DNA from: an uncultured bacterium
Lineage (GTDB): Bacteria > Atribacterota > Atribacteria > Atribacterales > Caldatribacteriaceae
Assembly (NCBI GenBank): GCA_937922705.1
Contig: CALAIW010000007.1
Coordinates: 1-64,000, forward strand
Direction of reading: 5' to 3'
Length of the DNA stretch: 64,000 bases
A program made the translations under genes and the position numbers. A model generated the notes under the pieces. The model ran no database searches. It was not told the DNA's origin and saw only the letters and a list, made by a program, of their open reading frames with translations. The number at the start of each line of letters is the position of its first letter. The first letter of the stretch is position 1. This document shows, one piece after another, positions 19,573-28,143 of this stretch.

Positions 19573-20997
19573 ATGAGAAAGTTCCTTGGGTTGTTTGTAG
19601 TGGTGCTCCTTGTTTTGGGGAGTGCGGTGGTGTTTGCAGAAGTGGCTAACCCAGAGTGGTGGCAGAAAGCGGCAGAGCCGTATAAGGGTGTGGTTATCAA
19701 GGGAATTTCTGAGAGTACACCTCCTTCAAAGGCTATGGTCGAGATTGCGGCACCAGAGTTTGAGAAACTCACCGGGATTAAGGTTGAGTTCGAAGTAACC
19801 TCCTGGGATGAAATGTACAATAAGTCTATCCAGGACCTCCAGACGGGTGCAGGAATCTACGATTTTATCTACGTTGAACAGGATATCATTTATGCGTACC
19901 TTGCCCAGAACTGGTTAACCAACCTCACCCCATTTATCCAAAATGCAGCTATCACCGAGCCTAACCTTGACCTTGACGACTTTACAACCTTCATCAACTA
20001 CTTTAAGGATGAAAAAGGTGACATTTACGCTATTCCCTTTGAGGCCTTCTTGAAATCCTACATCTATCGAAAAGACCTCTTTGAGGACCCTGAAATTCAG
20101 GCAGCTTTTAAGGCCAAGTACGGGTACGATCTTGCTGTTCCTACTACCTGGGAACAGTACACCGATATTGCTAAGTTCTTCACTGAGTACGGCAAGGAAA
20201 AAGGTATTGAGCTCTATGGCCATATTGCTCAGGCCAAGACTCACCCCTGCGTAGCCTACGAAATGGTCGAAAGCATCTGGCCAGCTTGGGGTATCTACAA
20301 CTGGGGTATCAACCTTGAGAAGATGCGGGCAAGCGTTGCAAATGGCGGAACCCTAGATAGCGACCAGGCAAAGAAGGCTCTCCGCTGGTACGTAGAGATG
20401 CTCCAGTACGCACCTCCGGGAGTTCGTACCTACACTTGGGATGAAACTGCTGCTGTATTCGGTGCCGGAAAAGTCGCTCAGGGACTTGTCTACCTTGAGA
20501 ACCTCGGTTGGCTTGCTCAGGACGAAACTCGCTCGGCGGTGATCGGTAAGATTGGTGTTGCCCTTCCACCTACTGCTCCTGGGGTTCTTGACGAAGCCAA
20601 GGCTGGCAAGGGCTACATTGGTTACTACGATGGTGGTGCCCTTGGTATTCCCCACAGCGCCAAGAACAAGGAGGCAGCTTGGCTCTTCATCCAGTGGTGC
20701 GCTCGGAAAGAGTGGCAGCCCGAATTTGCCCGTTTGGCAACCAGAGTTGTCCGCAAGTCCACCTTTGAGGATCCGATGATTAAGGAACTCGACGCCAAGA
20801 TGGGTGGTTACTACACCCTTCTTAAGGATTACGGTTACCTCTTTGCTGGTGCTCCAGCCCTGCCCATGCATCGTCCGTTGAATGAGCTTTACCTCAAGTG
20901 GATTTCGAAGGCTGTTGCTGGAGAGGTCTCACCTGAGGAAGCCCTGGATAATCTTGCCAAGGAAGTTGACGAACTTATGGAAGAACTTGGGTACTAG
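19573..20997 (+). CDS. Sugar ABC transporter substrate-binding protein
   Basis: Family-1 solute-binding protein of 474 residues with a signal peptide (MRKFLGLFVVVLLVLGSAVV, cleavage after FA). The mature part has LTGIKVEFEVTSWDEMYNKS and NKEAAWLFIQWCARKEW, features of CUT1 binding proteins. The length is at the upper end for the family. It is the first gene of the second transporter and is followed within 15 bases by a permease. The ligand is not predictable; adjacent SDR and isomerase-like genes point to a monosaccharide or polyol. Confidence 0.93.
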   Translation: MRKFLGLFVVVLLVLGSAVVFAEVANPEWWQKAAEPYKGVVIKGISESTPPSKAMVEIAAPEFEKLTGIKVEFEVTSWDEMYNKSIQDLQTGAGIYDFIYVEQDIIYAYLAQNWLTNLTPFIQNAAITEPNLDLDDFTTFINYFKDEKGDIYAIPFEAFLKSYIYRKDLFEDPEIQAAFKAKYGYDLAVPTTWEQYTDIAKFFTEYGKEKGIELYGHIAQAKTHPCVAYEMVESIWPAWGIYNWGINLEKMRASVANGGTLDSDQAKKALRWYVEMLQYAPPGVRTYTWDETAAVFGAGKVAQGLVYLENLGWLAQDETRSAVIGKIGVALPPTAPGVLDEAKAGKGYIGYYDGGALGIPHSAKNKEAAWLFIQWCARKEWQPEFARLATRVVRKSTFEDPMIKELDAKMGGYYTLLKDYGYLFAGAPALPMHRPLNELYLKWISKAVAGEVSPEEALDNLAKEVDELMEELGY

Positions 20998-21012
20998 ATG
21001 GAGGTTTAGCAA

Positions 21013-21882
21013 GTGCGGGAGAGAAAAGCACAAGTGTGGGGGCTTTTAGCCCCCACACTCTTTTTAATGTTTGCTATTGGTGTTGTTCCGGTTATTTACA
21101 TATTGTACTTGAGCGCTTTCAAGTACAATGTGTTCTCTCGTGTAGGTATGGTGTACACCGGTTTTAATAACTTCCGAAAGCTCGTTTTTGACACCGATTT
21201 TCTCAAGTCCCTTCGCTTGGGATTGACTTTTGTTGCGCTTTGTTGTGGTATTGAATTACCCCTTGGGCTTCTTATTGCAAATCTTCTGACGCTTGAGTTC
21301 CGGGGGAAGGGACTTTTCCGAACCATTATGACTCTGCCACTTGCCATGGCGCCAATAACTATCGGGAGCATGTGGGTCCTTTTGATGAACCCTGATATTG
21401 GTCCTATTCCATTCTACCTTCGGAAACTTGGAGTTGAGTACAACATTGGGGTGAACCCTACACAGGCCTTTTTTACTACGGTTCTTGTTGATATATGGCA
21501 CTGGACACCCTTTGTGGTTCTCACTTTTATGGCTGGTCTCTCTGCCCTGCCCAAACAACCCTATGAGGCAGCGGTTGTGGATGGAGCAAGCCGCTGGCAA
21601 GTCTTTCGGTACATCACCATTCCCCTTCTCAAGCCCGTTATCCTTACAACCCTTTTTATCCGTATTATGGACACCTTCCGGGTTTTTGACGAAGTCTGGA
21701 TGCTGACAAGCGGTGGACCAGGAACTGCTACGCGTTACGTGAGTATTCACCTGGTGCGCCTTGTGCTTCAGTCGATGGAATATGGCTACAGTTCTGCTAT
21801 GTCGCTTTTCCTCCTCTACCTTACCATTGTCATGTGCTGGCTTTTGATGACTTTTATCTCCTCTTCCCAGGAGGCGGCGTAA
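21013..21882 (+). CDS. Sugar ABC transporter permease (MalF type)
   Basis: A 289-residue six-helix permease with EAA loop QPYEAAVVDGASRWQVFRYI. GTG 21013 follows a GGAGG site. It abuts the next permease with no gap (stop TAA, then ATG), so the two are translationally coupled. Confidence 0.93.
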   Translation: MRERKAQVWGLLAPTLFLMFAIGVVPVIYILYLSAFKYNVFSRVGMVYTGFNNFRKLVFDTDFLKSLRLGLTFVALCCGIELPLGLLIANLLTLEFRGKGLFRTIMTLPLAMAPITIGSMWVLLMNPDIGPIPFYLRKLGVEYNIGVNPTQAFFTTVLVDIWHWTPFVVLTFMAGLSALPKQPYEAAVVDGASRWQVFRYITIPLLKPVILTTLFIRIMDTFRVFDEVWMLTSGGPGTATRYVSIHLVRLVLQSMEYGYSSAMSLFLLYLTIVMCWLLMTFISSSQEAA

Positions 21883-22707
21883 ATGCAGAGGAAAACCCTG
21901 CGACTTGCCTTGGTATACGTAGTCTGCGTTCTCATTGCTATATTCACCCTTTTTCCGATCTACTGGATGTTTGTAGTTTCGGCTCGAACAAAACTCGAGG
22001 TATTCTCTGGGCCAAAACTCGTTCAAACAAGTTTCTACGCCTTTAACTACTACCGTCCGTTCTTCCGGGATGTGTATGGACGGTATCTGGTAAATTCTCT
22101 TATTATCGCCTCAGGCAATACTCTTTTAGTCATTTCCCTTGCTGTCCTTGCTACATATGCCTTCTCCCGCTTCAGGGTTCCAGGATCGAGCAACCTCTTT
22201 TTCTGGACCATCACAAACCGTATGGCTCCTCCAGCGGTGTTCATTGTACCGTTTTTCCTCATTTTCACCCGACTTGGTCTTCGAGATACCCGCATCGGCA
22301 TTATTCTTCTGTACTGCATCTTCAATTTGCCCTTTGCCATATGGCTCCTTAAGGGAATGATTGACTCTATTCCAAAGGAGCTTGATGAAGCTGCCTATAT
22401 CGATGGGTGTTCCCTTTTTGGGGTTCTCTGGAACGTTATTTTGCCTCTGGCAAAACCGGGCATCATGACTACGGCCATTCTTACCTGGATTTTTGCCTGG
22501 AATGAGTACCTCTTTGCCGCTATCCTTACAAGCGTTCATGCCCGAACGATCACCACAGGTCTTGCCGAATTCGTTACGGTCATTGGAACGAACTGGGGTG
22601 AAATGGCAGCAGTGTCAGTTATCTGCCTCATTCCGGCAGTCATCTTTATTGGTATTGCTCAACGTCACATTATTGCTGGACTTACCTTTGGAGCAGTGAA
22701 AGATTAG
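21883..22707 (+). CDS. Sugar ABC transporter permease (MalG type)
   Basis: A 274-residue six-helix permease. The EAA loop reads [20 protein letters not shown], followed by [13 protein letters not shown], and it ends in GAVKD. The partner of the preceding gene. No ATPase gene follows; a small membrane protein does. Confidence 0.94.
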   Translation: MQRKTLRLALVYVVCVLIAIFTLFPIYWMFVVSARTKLEVFSGPKLVQTSFYAFNYYRPFFRDVYGRYLVNSLIIASGNTLLVISLAVLATYAFSRFRVPGSSNLFFWTITNRMAPPAVFIVPFFLIFTRLGLRDTRIGIILLYCIFNLPFAIWLLKGMIDSIPKELDEAAYIDGCSLFGVLWNVILPLAKPGIMTTAILTWIFAWNEYLFAAILTSVHARTITTGLAEFVTVIGTNWGEMAAVSVICLIPAVIFIGIAQRHIIAGLTFGAVKD

Positions 22708-22712
22708 GGGGG

Positions 22713-22889
22713 ATGACGGTGCGTATACTCCCTTTTCGGAGTAATCTCTGGGATAGAATCTTTATTGGAGTCGTCATCATGTTTGCAGTGCATCTTCTTT
22801 GGGTTCGTTTTGTAGAGAAATTTTTACCCCTTACAGTGGCGACAATAGGAACGCTCTTTTTCCTCATCCTTCTTGTTATCACCGGATAA
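22713..22889 (+). CDS. Small two-helix membrane protein
   Basis: 58 codons, starting 5 bases after the permease stop with AGGGGGG directly upstream. The product has two hydrophobic segments (RIFIGVVIMFAVHLLWVRF and TVATIGTLFFLILLVITG) joined by a short charged linker, and ends just before the terminator. Its position makes it the last gene of the transporter operon. I do not recognise the family. It could assist the permease or be a leftover of one; the clean ribosome-binding site and frame favour a real gene. Confidence 0.65.
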   Translation: MTVRILPFRSNLWDRIFIGVVIMFAVHLLWVRFVEKFLPLTVATIGTLFFLILLVITG

Positions 22890-22897
22890 GCAGCAAT

Positions 22898-22929
22898 AAA
22901 AAATCCCGGCCACGTGGCCGGGTTTTTTT
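22898..22929. terminator. Bidirectional terminator
   Basis: An 18-base perfect palindrome (22905-22922, CCCGGCCAC/GTGGCCGGG) flanked by an A-run on the left and a T-run on the right. It separates the plus-strand transporter operon from the convergent isomerase-like gene. Confidence 0.92.
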
Positions 22930-24337
22930 ATGCCTCATTATGCCAGTAGGTAGTGAACCCGAGGTACTTATCGAAGGCTTCAGCAAGGATTTCGCCAACA
23001 TGGGAGAGGTTAATAGCCACATGGTGTTCGAACCCATTTTCACAAAGGAAAGCAAGAAGGTCCTGTAGACCCTTCACTTTCACGACACCGATACCACCGA
23101 AGGTTTGTACCCGGTCAGGAGTGATTTCTCCTTCGGCGATGTAGGCGACAATGTCTCCTTGGGTATCATCAGTGGCAAGGCGGGAAAGCGTTACTGGACC
23201 CTGGGGAATAGTGCCGTAACAGGTCCCATAAGTCTTCTCTTTGGGAAGCGTAGAGGAGATAATGTCACCATACCCCATGCGGATGCCTTCAAGGAGCGAT
23301 TTTGGAAAGTTACTGCAGTGGAAGAGAATAGCTTTCTCAGGGTCATCATCAAAGTTGTTGTTCCAGTCAACAAGTGCTGAAGGTTTCCCAGAGGCAAGCT
23401 GTAAAGCGTACATGCCAAGCGCTCCGGTGAGGTCTACCTCACACGCTGCAGGGATGAGTCGCTCACTCAACATGCTCATAGCAGTACAGGGCATAATGCC
23501 AAAGTTTTCCTCAATTGATGTCCAGCACTGAATAGCTACAAGGCGAACTCCAGTTTGAGCAATCCACTCATCAAGGACAACAGCGAGTTTGGCAATTTTG
23601 ACGAGGGCTTCCTCAGGAACAGAGGAAGTATCGAGGTACCCCTTGATTTCCGCAAGCTTTTCTCGAACCCTCGGATCGTTGTTCTCAAGGCGCTCACAGG
23701 CTCCAATGATTTCTGAAAGATCGGCAACCTCTACAGAGATTCCATGGCGTTCCAGAATCTTTTCTGAAAACCGCACGGTATTGAAGGCGTTGGGACGGGC
23801 ACCGATTGCTCCTGCTTTAAGGTTTTTAAACCCTTGCACGACTCGGCAAACTCCTGCAAACCATTCGATATCTTTACGAAAAGTTGCAGAATCTGGGTCC
23901 TCGGTATGGTATGTGGTGAGGGAGAAGGGAATGCCAAATTGCTTCAAGTTGTTACAAACGGAGAGTTTTCCGCAGAAACTGTCCCGGCGGTGTTTTACAT
24001 CGAGGAAACCCGTTCGGTCTGGAAAAGCATGAACGAGAACGGGAACGTTGAGCCCCGAAAGACGGATGGCGTAAGCAACGCCTTTTTCGTCTCCAAAGTT
24101 TGGTAAGGTCACGAGGATGCCACTTATCTCTTTTCGATACTGGTCAAAAAGACGAGCACACTTTTCCGCATCTTCAAAAGTTTCCACAGTTCCAAATTTG
24201 GTGTCCTCAGTGCTTAAGGTGACTACATCAAATCCCATCTCTTCAAGGATGGCAAGAACTTTCTCTCGGCCTTCCCGAGCGAGTTCGTCTGGGAAAAACC
24301 CGCGGTTGCCAACGATAACTCCTAGGGTCTGAGCCAT
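22928..24337 (-). CDS. L-fucose isomerase-like protein
   Basis: A 469-residue cytosolic protein of the fucose/arabinose isomerase fold. The N-terminal half has LGVIVGNRGFF and GILVTLPNFGDE. The C-terminal half has PAACEVDLTGALGMYAL, ALVDWNNNF and ILFHCSNFP, which supply the Glu, Asp and His expected of the Mn2+ site. It is closer to canonical FucI than the protein at 13211. Start ATG 24337 has AAAGGAGG upstream. Convergent to the sugar transporter and probably linked to it functionally. Confidence 0.86.
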   Translation of the reverse strand: MAQTLGVIVGNRGFFPDELAREGREKVLAILEEMGFDVVTLSTEDTKFGTVETFEDAEKCARLFDQYRKEISGILVTLPNFGDEKGVAYAIRLSGLNVPVLVHAFPDRTGFLDVKHRRDSFCGKLSVCNNLKQFGIPFSLTTYHTEDPDSATFRKDIEWFAGVCRVVQGFKNLKAGAIGARPNAFNTVRFSEKILERHGISVEVADLSEIIGACERLENNDPRVREKLAEIKGYLDTSSVPEEALVKIAKLAVVLDEWIAQTGVRLVAIQCWTSIEENFGIMPCTAMSMLSERLIPAACEVDLTGALGMYALQLASGKPSALVDWNNNFDDDPEKAILFHCSNFPKSLLEGIRMGYGDIISSTLPKEKTYGTCYGTIPQGPVTLSRLATDDTQGDIVAYIAEGEITPDRVQTFGGIGVVKVKGLQDLLAFLCENGFEHHVAINLSHVGEILAEAFDKYLGFTTYWHNEA

Positions 24338-24479
24338 GCTTTTTCCTCCTTTCGACGCAGGTGAATCGGTGTTTCCGTTCTTGGACCTTTTGGGAACTAT
24401 ATTACCACATGTTACTTTGTTCTGCTATTCTTGTTCTTTGGAAGAGGAGTCTTGCAGTAGGGTGGGCTCTAGAGTATAT

Positions 24480-25007
24480 GTGTCCTCAAAGGGGAGGTTT
24501 TGGTCTATTCGAAATACTCGCTCTCTAGTGTATATTGGCCTTTTTACCGGGTTTGGAACGGCTCTCCATGTTGTGGAAAGCGTTCTTCCTCCGGCGATTC
24601 CTTTGCCTGGGATCAAGATAGGGCTTGCTAATGTGGTTACTCTTGTCGTGCTTTTTCTCTTGGGTGGGAAGGAAGCACTTTGTGTTTCTTTCTTTCGTAT
24701 CGTCCTTGGGAATCTTCTTTCTGGAACATTTTTGGGAGTTGCTTTCTTTTTGAGTTCTGGAGGGGGTTTAAGCAGTTTCGCGGTGATGTACCTTGCAAAG
24801 CGAAAGGGACTGCCTCCTCTTTGGGTAAGTATACTTGGAGCCTTATTTCACAATCTTGGGCAGTGGCTTGTGGCCTCTCTCTACATACAGAGCAGCGCCT
24901 TGCTTTTCTATCTCCCGATTCTTCTCCTTTTTTCGCTTCCTGCTGGAGCTGGAGTAGGGTACCTTGGGATGCTCCTCCTTAAGAAGGAAGCTTTGTTCAA
25001 AACTTGA
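24480..25007 (+). CDS. Gx transporter family membrane protein (heptaprenyl diphosphate synthase component I-like)
   Basis: A hydrophobic protein of about 175 residues with five predicted helices. The signatures LPPAIPLPGIKIGLANVVTL and FHNLGQW identify the family often labelled HepS-I. It is membrane-bound and may be a small-molecule transporter, often near isoprenoid or FMN-linked genes. The start is uncertain: GTG 24480 is used here, but the frame is open back to an ATG at 24336, which would overlap the divergent isomerase start. Confidence 0.75.
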   Translation: MSSKGRFWSIRNTRSLVYIGLFTGFGTALHVVESVLPPAIPLPGIKIGLANVVTLVVLFLLGGKEALCVSFFRIVLGNLLSGTFLGVAFFLSSGGGLSSFAVMYLAKRKGLPPLWVSILGALFHNLGQWLVASLYIQSSALLFYLPILLLFSLPAGAGVGYLGMLLLKKEALFKT

Positions 25008-25032
25008 CAGCTTGAGAGGCTTTCTATATTCT
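25004..25032 (+). promoter_or_regulatory. Promoter of greA
   Basis: TTGACA (25004-25009) overlapping the previous stop codon, 17 bases, TATTCT (25027-25032). A TATATT with a 15-base spacer overlaps it. Confidence 0.65.
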
Positions 25033-25078
25033 TATTGAGAAAATACGGGGCTTTTGAAAGTCGATGGAGGCGGCAGTT

Positions 25079-25576
25079 ATGCAGAAGAAAGAAGATGGGA
25101 AAATTCGCCTCACCCGGGAGGGATACCAAAAGCTCGAAGAGGAGCTTCGGTACCTGAAGACAGTGAAGCGAAAAGAAATCGCTGACAAAATTAGTCATGC
25201 GCTTTCCTTTGGGGATTTGAGTGAAAATGCTGAGTACGAAGCGGCTAAAAATGAGCAGGCGTTTATCGAAGGGCGTATTCTTGCTCTCGAGGAGAAACTT
25301 CGTCGAGCAGAGATTGTCGATGAAGGGTACGTGGAAGAAGGACTCGACCGTGTTCGACTTGGAGTAAGGGTTGTTCTCGAAAACCTTGATAAAGGAAAGG
25401 TTGTGGAATATTCCATAGTGGACTCGGTAGAAGCAGATCCCTCACTGCAGAAGATTTCCTTTGAATCCCCTCTTGCTCAAGCACTTATTGGGCGTACACG
25501 GGGTGAAGTGGTAGAAGTAAAAGTTCCTGCGGGAATTGTGCGATACCGCATTGTGGACATTCGCCAGAAGGAGTAG
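25079..25576 (+). CDS. greA: Transcription elongation factor GreA
   Basis: A 165-residue factor that rescues backtracked RNA polymerase by stimulating transcript cleavage. The N-terminal coiled coil has LTREGYQKLEEEL and the tip GDLSENAEYEAAK with the catalytic acidic pair; the C-terminal FKBP-like domain ends SPLAQALIGRTRGE then V-P-A-G. ATG 25079 has GGAGG 9 bases upstream; the ATG at 25064 overlaps that site. Confidence 0.96.
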   Translation: MQKKEDGKIRLTREGYQKLEEELRYLKTVKRKEIADKISHALSFGDLSENAEYEAAKNEQAFIEGRILALEEKLRRAEIVDEGYVEEGLDRVRLGVRVVLENLDKGKVVEYSIVDSVEADPSLQKISFESPLAQALIGRTRGEVVEVKVPAGIVRYRIVDIRQKE

Positions 25577-25650
25577 TCATTGTATTTTCCTCCTTGTTCT
25601 TGGTTTCTCACCAAGAGAGAGTGATTTTTGTCCTAAGGCGGGGTGCGACG

Positions 25651-27108
25651 GTGGAAATTGTGGCCCATGAGAAATATGAGAAAATACGAGAGTTGCAAAG
25701 TTTTGGCATAGAGCCATACAATGGCCGCTTTGAGAAAACACACACTGTTTCTGCTATTCGGGCCGAAGAGCCTTCTCTTGTAGCAAGTGGGGTGCGGGTT
25801 CGGACGGCAGGAAGGCTCATGGCCATTCGGAGGCATGGGAAGGCTATCTTTGCAGATCTCCAGGACTACACGGGACGGATTCAAATATATGTAAGAAGAG
25901 ACATTCTTGGAGATGAGCGTTTTGCTGTTTTTCGAGTTGTTGATGTGGGGGACCTTCTGGGTGTTGAAGGGGAGGTTTTCCGAACCCACGCAGGTGAGTT
26001 AACCATCTTTGTGCGAGATTTTGTCTTTCTTGGGAAATGTCTGCGTCCACTTCCAGAAAAGTGGCACGGCCTGAAGGATGTAGAAGTTCGTTACCGCAAG
26101 CGATACCTTGACCTTATTATGAATCCCGAGGTTCGGGAGATCTTTGTTCTCCGTTCTCGCCTCATTCAGGAAATTCGGAACTTCCTTGATTCCCGAGGTT
26201 TTATAGAAGTCGAGACCCCCATGATGCAAATTATCCCTGGCGGGGCACTTGCCCGGCCCTTTCGAACATTTCACAATGCGCTGGGAATAGAGCTTTACCT
26301 TCGTATTGCTCCAGAGCTCTTTCTGAAGCGCCTTGTGGTAGGTGGCTTTGAAAAGGTTTACGAAATTAACCGAAACTTTAGAAACGAGGGTATTTCTGTT
26401 CGTCACAACCCCGAGTTTACCATGCTTGAGCTTTATGAGGCCTATGGAAATTATGAGACCATGATGCAGCTTTGTGAGGAACTCATCACCTCAGTGGTTT
26501 TGAAACTCTTTGGGAAGTATACAGTGACGTATCAGGGAATGACTATAGATTTTACCCCTCCTTGGCGGCGGCTTATGCTTCCTGAAGCTATCTCCAAGAA
26601 AACGGGCATTGACATTCTTGAGGACTCTCTTGAAACTATGCAAGCCAAAGCGAAAGCCTTAGGCATGGCTTTCGAGGAAACCTGGGATCGAGGAAAGTTT
26701 GTGAATGAGCTTCTTGAGCGGTTTATTCAACCGGAGCTTATTCATCCTACCTTTGTCCTGGATTATCCGGTGGAAATTTCTCCTCTTGCCAAGGCAAAAA
26801 AAGACGATCCCCGTCTTGCAGAGCGATTTGAGCTTTTTATTGGACGAGAAGAAATTGGGAATGCCTATAGCGAGCTTAATGATCCCTTTGAGCAGAGGAG
26901 GCGTTTTGAGGAACAGGCGCGGAAACGGGCAAAAGGAGATCTTGAAGCACACTCTATTGACGAAGATTACATTGAGGCGCTTGAATACGGGATGCCCCCC
27001 ACAGGAGGGCTTGGTATTGGTATCGACCGGCTTACCATGCTTCTTACGAACTCTTCCTCTATTCGGGAGGTCATACTCTTTCCTCTCCTTCGGCCTCTTG
27101 GAGATTGA
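25651..27108 (+). CDS. lysS: Lysyl-tRNA synthetase, class II
   Basis: About 485 residues: an OB-fold anticodon-binding domain (VRTAGRLMAIRRHGKAIFAD) and a class II catalytic domain with motif 1 (FLDSRGFIEVETPMM), motif 2 (FRNEGISVRHNPEFTMLE) and motif 3 (GLGIGIDRLTMLL). The start is uncertain; GTG 25651 gives a normal N-terminus (HEKYEKIRELQSFGIEPY). The frame is open upstream to 25594. The stop codon overlaps the -35 box of the ctsR promoter. Confidence 0.95.
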   Translation: MEIVAHEKYEKIRELQSFGIEPYNGRFEKTHTVSAIRAEEPSLVASGVRVRTAGRLMAIRRHGKAIFADLQDYTGRIQIYVRRDILGDERFAVFRVVDVGDLLGVEGEVFRTHAGELTIFVRDFVFLGKCLRPLPEKWHGLKDVEVRYRKRYLDLIMNPEVREIFVLRSRLIQEIRNFLDSRGFIEVETPMMQIIPGGALARPFRTFHNALGIELYLRIAPELFLKRLVVGGFEKVYEINRNFRNEGISVRHNPEFTMLELYEAYGNYETMMQLCEELITSVVLKLFGKYTVTYQGMTIDFTPPWRRLMLPEAISKKTGIDILEDSLETMQAKAKALGMAFEETWDRGKFVNELLERFIQPELIHPTFVLDYPVEISPLAKAKKDDPRLAERFELFIGREEIGNAYSELNDPFEQRRRFEEQARKRAKGDLEAHSIDEDYIEALEYGMPPTGGLGIGIDRLTMLLTNSSSIREVILFPLLRPLGD

Positions 27109-27132
27109 CAAGCGTGTCTCTTCGGGTATAAT
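27105..27132 (+). promoter_or_regulatory. Promoter of the ctsR-clpC heat-shock operon
   Basis: Consensus TTGACA (27105-27110), 16 bases, consensus TATAAT (27127-27132). One of the strongest vegetative promoters in the window, as expected for an operon under repressor control. Confidence 0.9.
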
Positions 27133-27148
27133 GAAAAATGTCAGTGAT

Positions 27149-27166
27149 GGTCAAAGGGGGGTTCAA
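27149..27166 (+). promoter_or_regulatory. Candidate CtsR operator
   Basis: A heptad GGTCAAA (27149-27155) is followed after four bases by GGTTCAA (27160-27166). CtsR binds tandem GGTCAAA heptads separated by three bases in Bacillota; the second copy here has two mismatches and a one-base longer gap. It lies just downstream of the expected start site and upstream of ctsR, implying autoregulation. Confidence 0.65.
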
Positions 27167-27180
27167 GGGAGGGATTGGGA

Positions 27181-27663
27181 ATGTACTCCCTCTGTGACAC
27201 AATAGAGAGGTACATTATGCGTCTTATTGAGAACTCTCCCGATCAGGTCGTCACCATTCAACGAGGAAAACTGGCAAGTGAGTTTGATTGCGCTCCATCC
27301 CAAATCAACTATGTTCTCGCTACGCGTTTTAGTGTCTTTCGAGGCTTTATTGTGGAGAGTCGCCGCGGAGGAAGTGGTTATGTTCGTATCAGAAAAATCC
27401 CCATTGACCGGATTGAACCAATTGTTGCCTACCTTGAAGAGTATGAAAGACAACTCAAAGAGAGCGATGTTGAGGATCTTTTGAATTGGCTCGAGCGAGA
27501 GAACTTTATTACCCATCGTGAAAGCGAGCTTATGAAAGCGGCAATGATTAAGGCCCTTGCAAAGGTTGACGATTTGGGTATTCCTCCTGGGGCGGAGCGA
27601 AACCAGCTTCGCTCAAGGATTCTCAGAGAAATGCTTTTGCAGGTTTTGAGTTGGGGGAAGTAA
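27181..27663 (+). CDS. ctsR: Heat-shock repressor CtsR
   Basis: A 160-residue repressor of class III stress genes. The N-terminal winged helix-turn-helix has LASEFDCAPSQINYVLATRF and the beta-wing with ESRRGGSGYVRI, including the RGGGG-like heat-sensing wing tip (here RRGGSGY). ATG 27181 follows GGGAGGGATTGGG. It is the first gene of the ctsR-mcsA-mcsB-clpC operon. Confidence 0.94.
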   Translation: MYSLCDTIERYIMRLIENSPDQVVTIQRGKLASEFDCAPSQINYVLATRFSVFRGFIVESRRGGSGYVRIRKIPIDRIEPIVAYLEEYERQLKESDVEDLLNWLERENFITHRESELMKAAMIKALAKVDDLGIPPGAERNQLRSRILREMLLQVLSWGK

Positions 27664-28143
27664 ATGAGGTGCGATTTTTGTGGGTATCATGAGGCAGTAA
27701 TTGTGGTGTACCTGGCACGGAGCAGGGAGGGTGCACCAAACAAGCTCTTTTTGTGCCGCAGATGTGCAAAGCATGTTTCTCTCGCTTACCTTATGGAAAA
27801 GGGAATTGGAGAAGAAAGTATAAAGCGGGAAAAAGCCTTCAGTCGTAAAAGGAAAAGTTGCCCATTTTGTCTTTTGCCTCTGCGTGTATTTCTTGAAAGC
27901 GGAGTTTTGGGTTGTCCATATTGTTACAGTGCCTTCTCGAGGGAAATTGAAAAGAGAATACGGCAAGAGCAAGCAGGCAACCACCATAGAGGTACCGTCC
28001 CTTGGAGGTATCTTCAAAAGAAAAAGATCCAGCAGAGTCTTTCTCGAGCATTGCGAGACCTTGAGCGCTGTGTTGCTGAGGAACGCTATGAGCAGGCAGA
28101 GCGTCTCAAAAAGCTTATCGAGAGGTTGCGATCGTTCTTATGA
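27664..28143 (+). CDS. mcsA: McsA, activator of the McsB arginine kinase
   Basis: A 159-residue zinc-binding adaptor. CDFCG and CRRC form the first zinc site, CPFC and CPYC the second, and the C-terminal coiled part (EERYEQAERLKKLIERL) is a UvrB/UvrC-type motif. It starts immediately after ctsR and overlaps mcsB. It normally stimulates McsB and modulates CtsR. Confidence 0.9.
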   Translation: MRCDFCGYHEAVIVVYLARSREGAPNKLFLCRRCAKHVSLAYLMEKGIGEESIKREKAFSRKRKSCPFCLLPLRVFLESGVLGCPYCYSAFSREIEKRIRQEQAGNHHRGTVPWRYLQKKKIQQSLSRALRDLERCVAEERYEQAERLKKLIERLRSFL

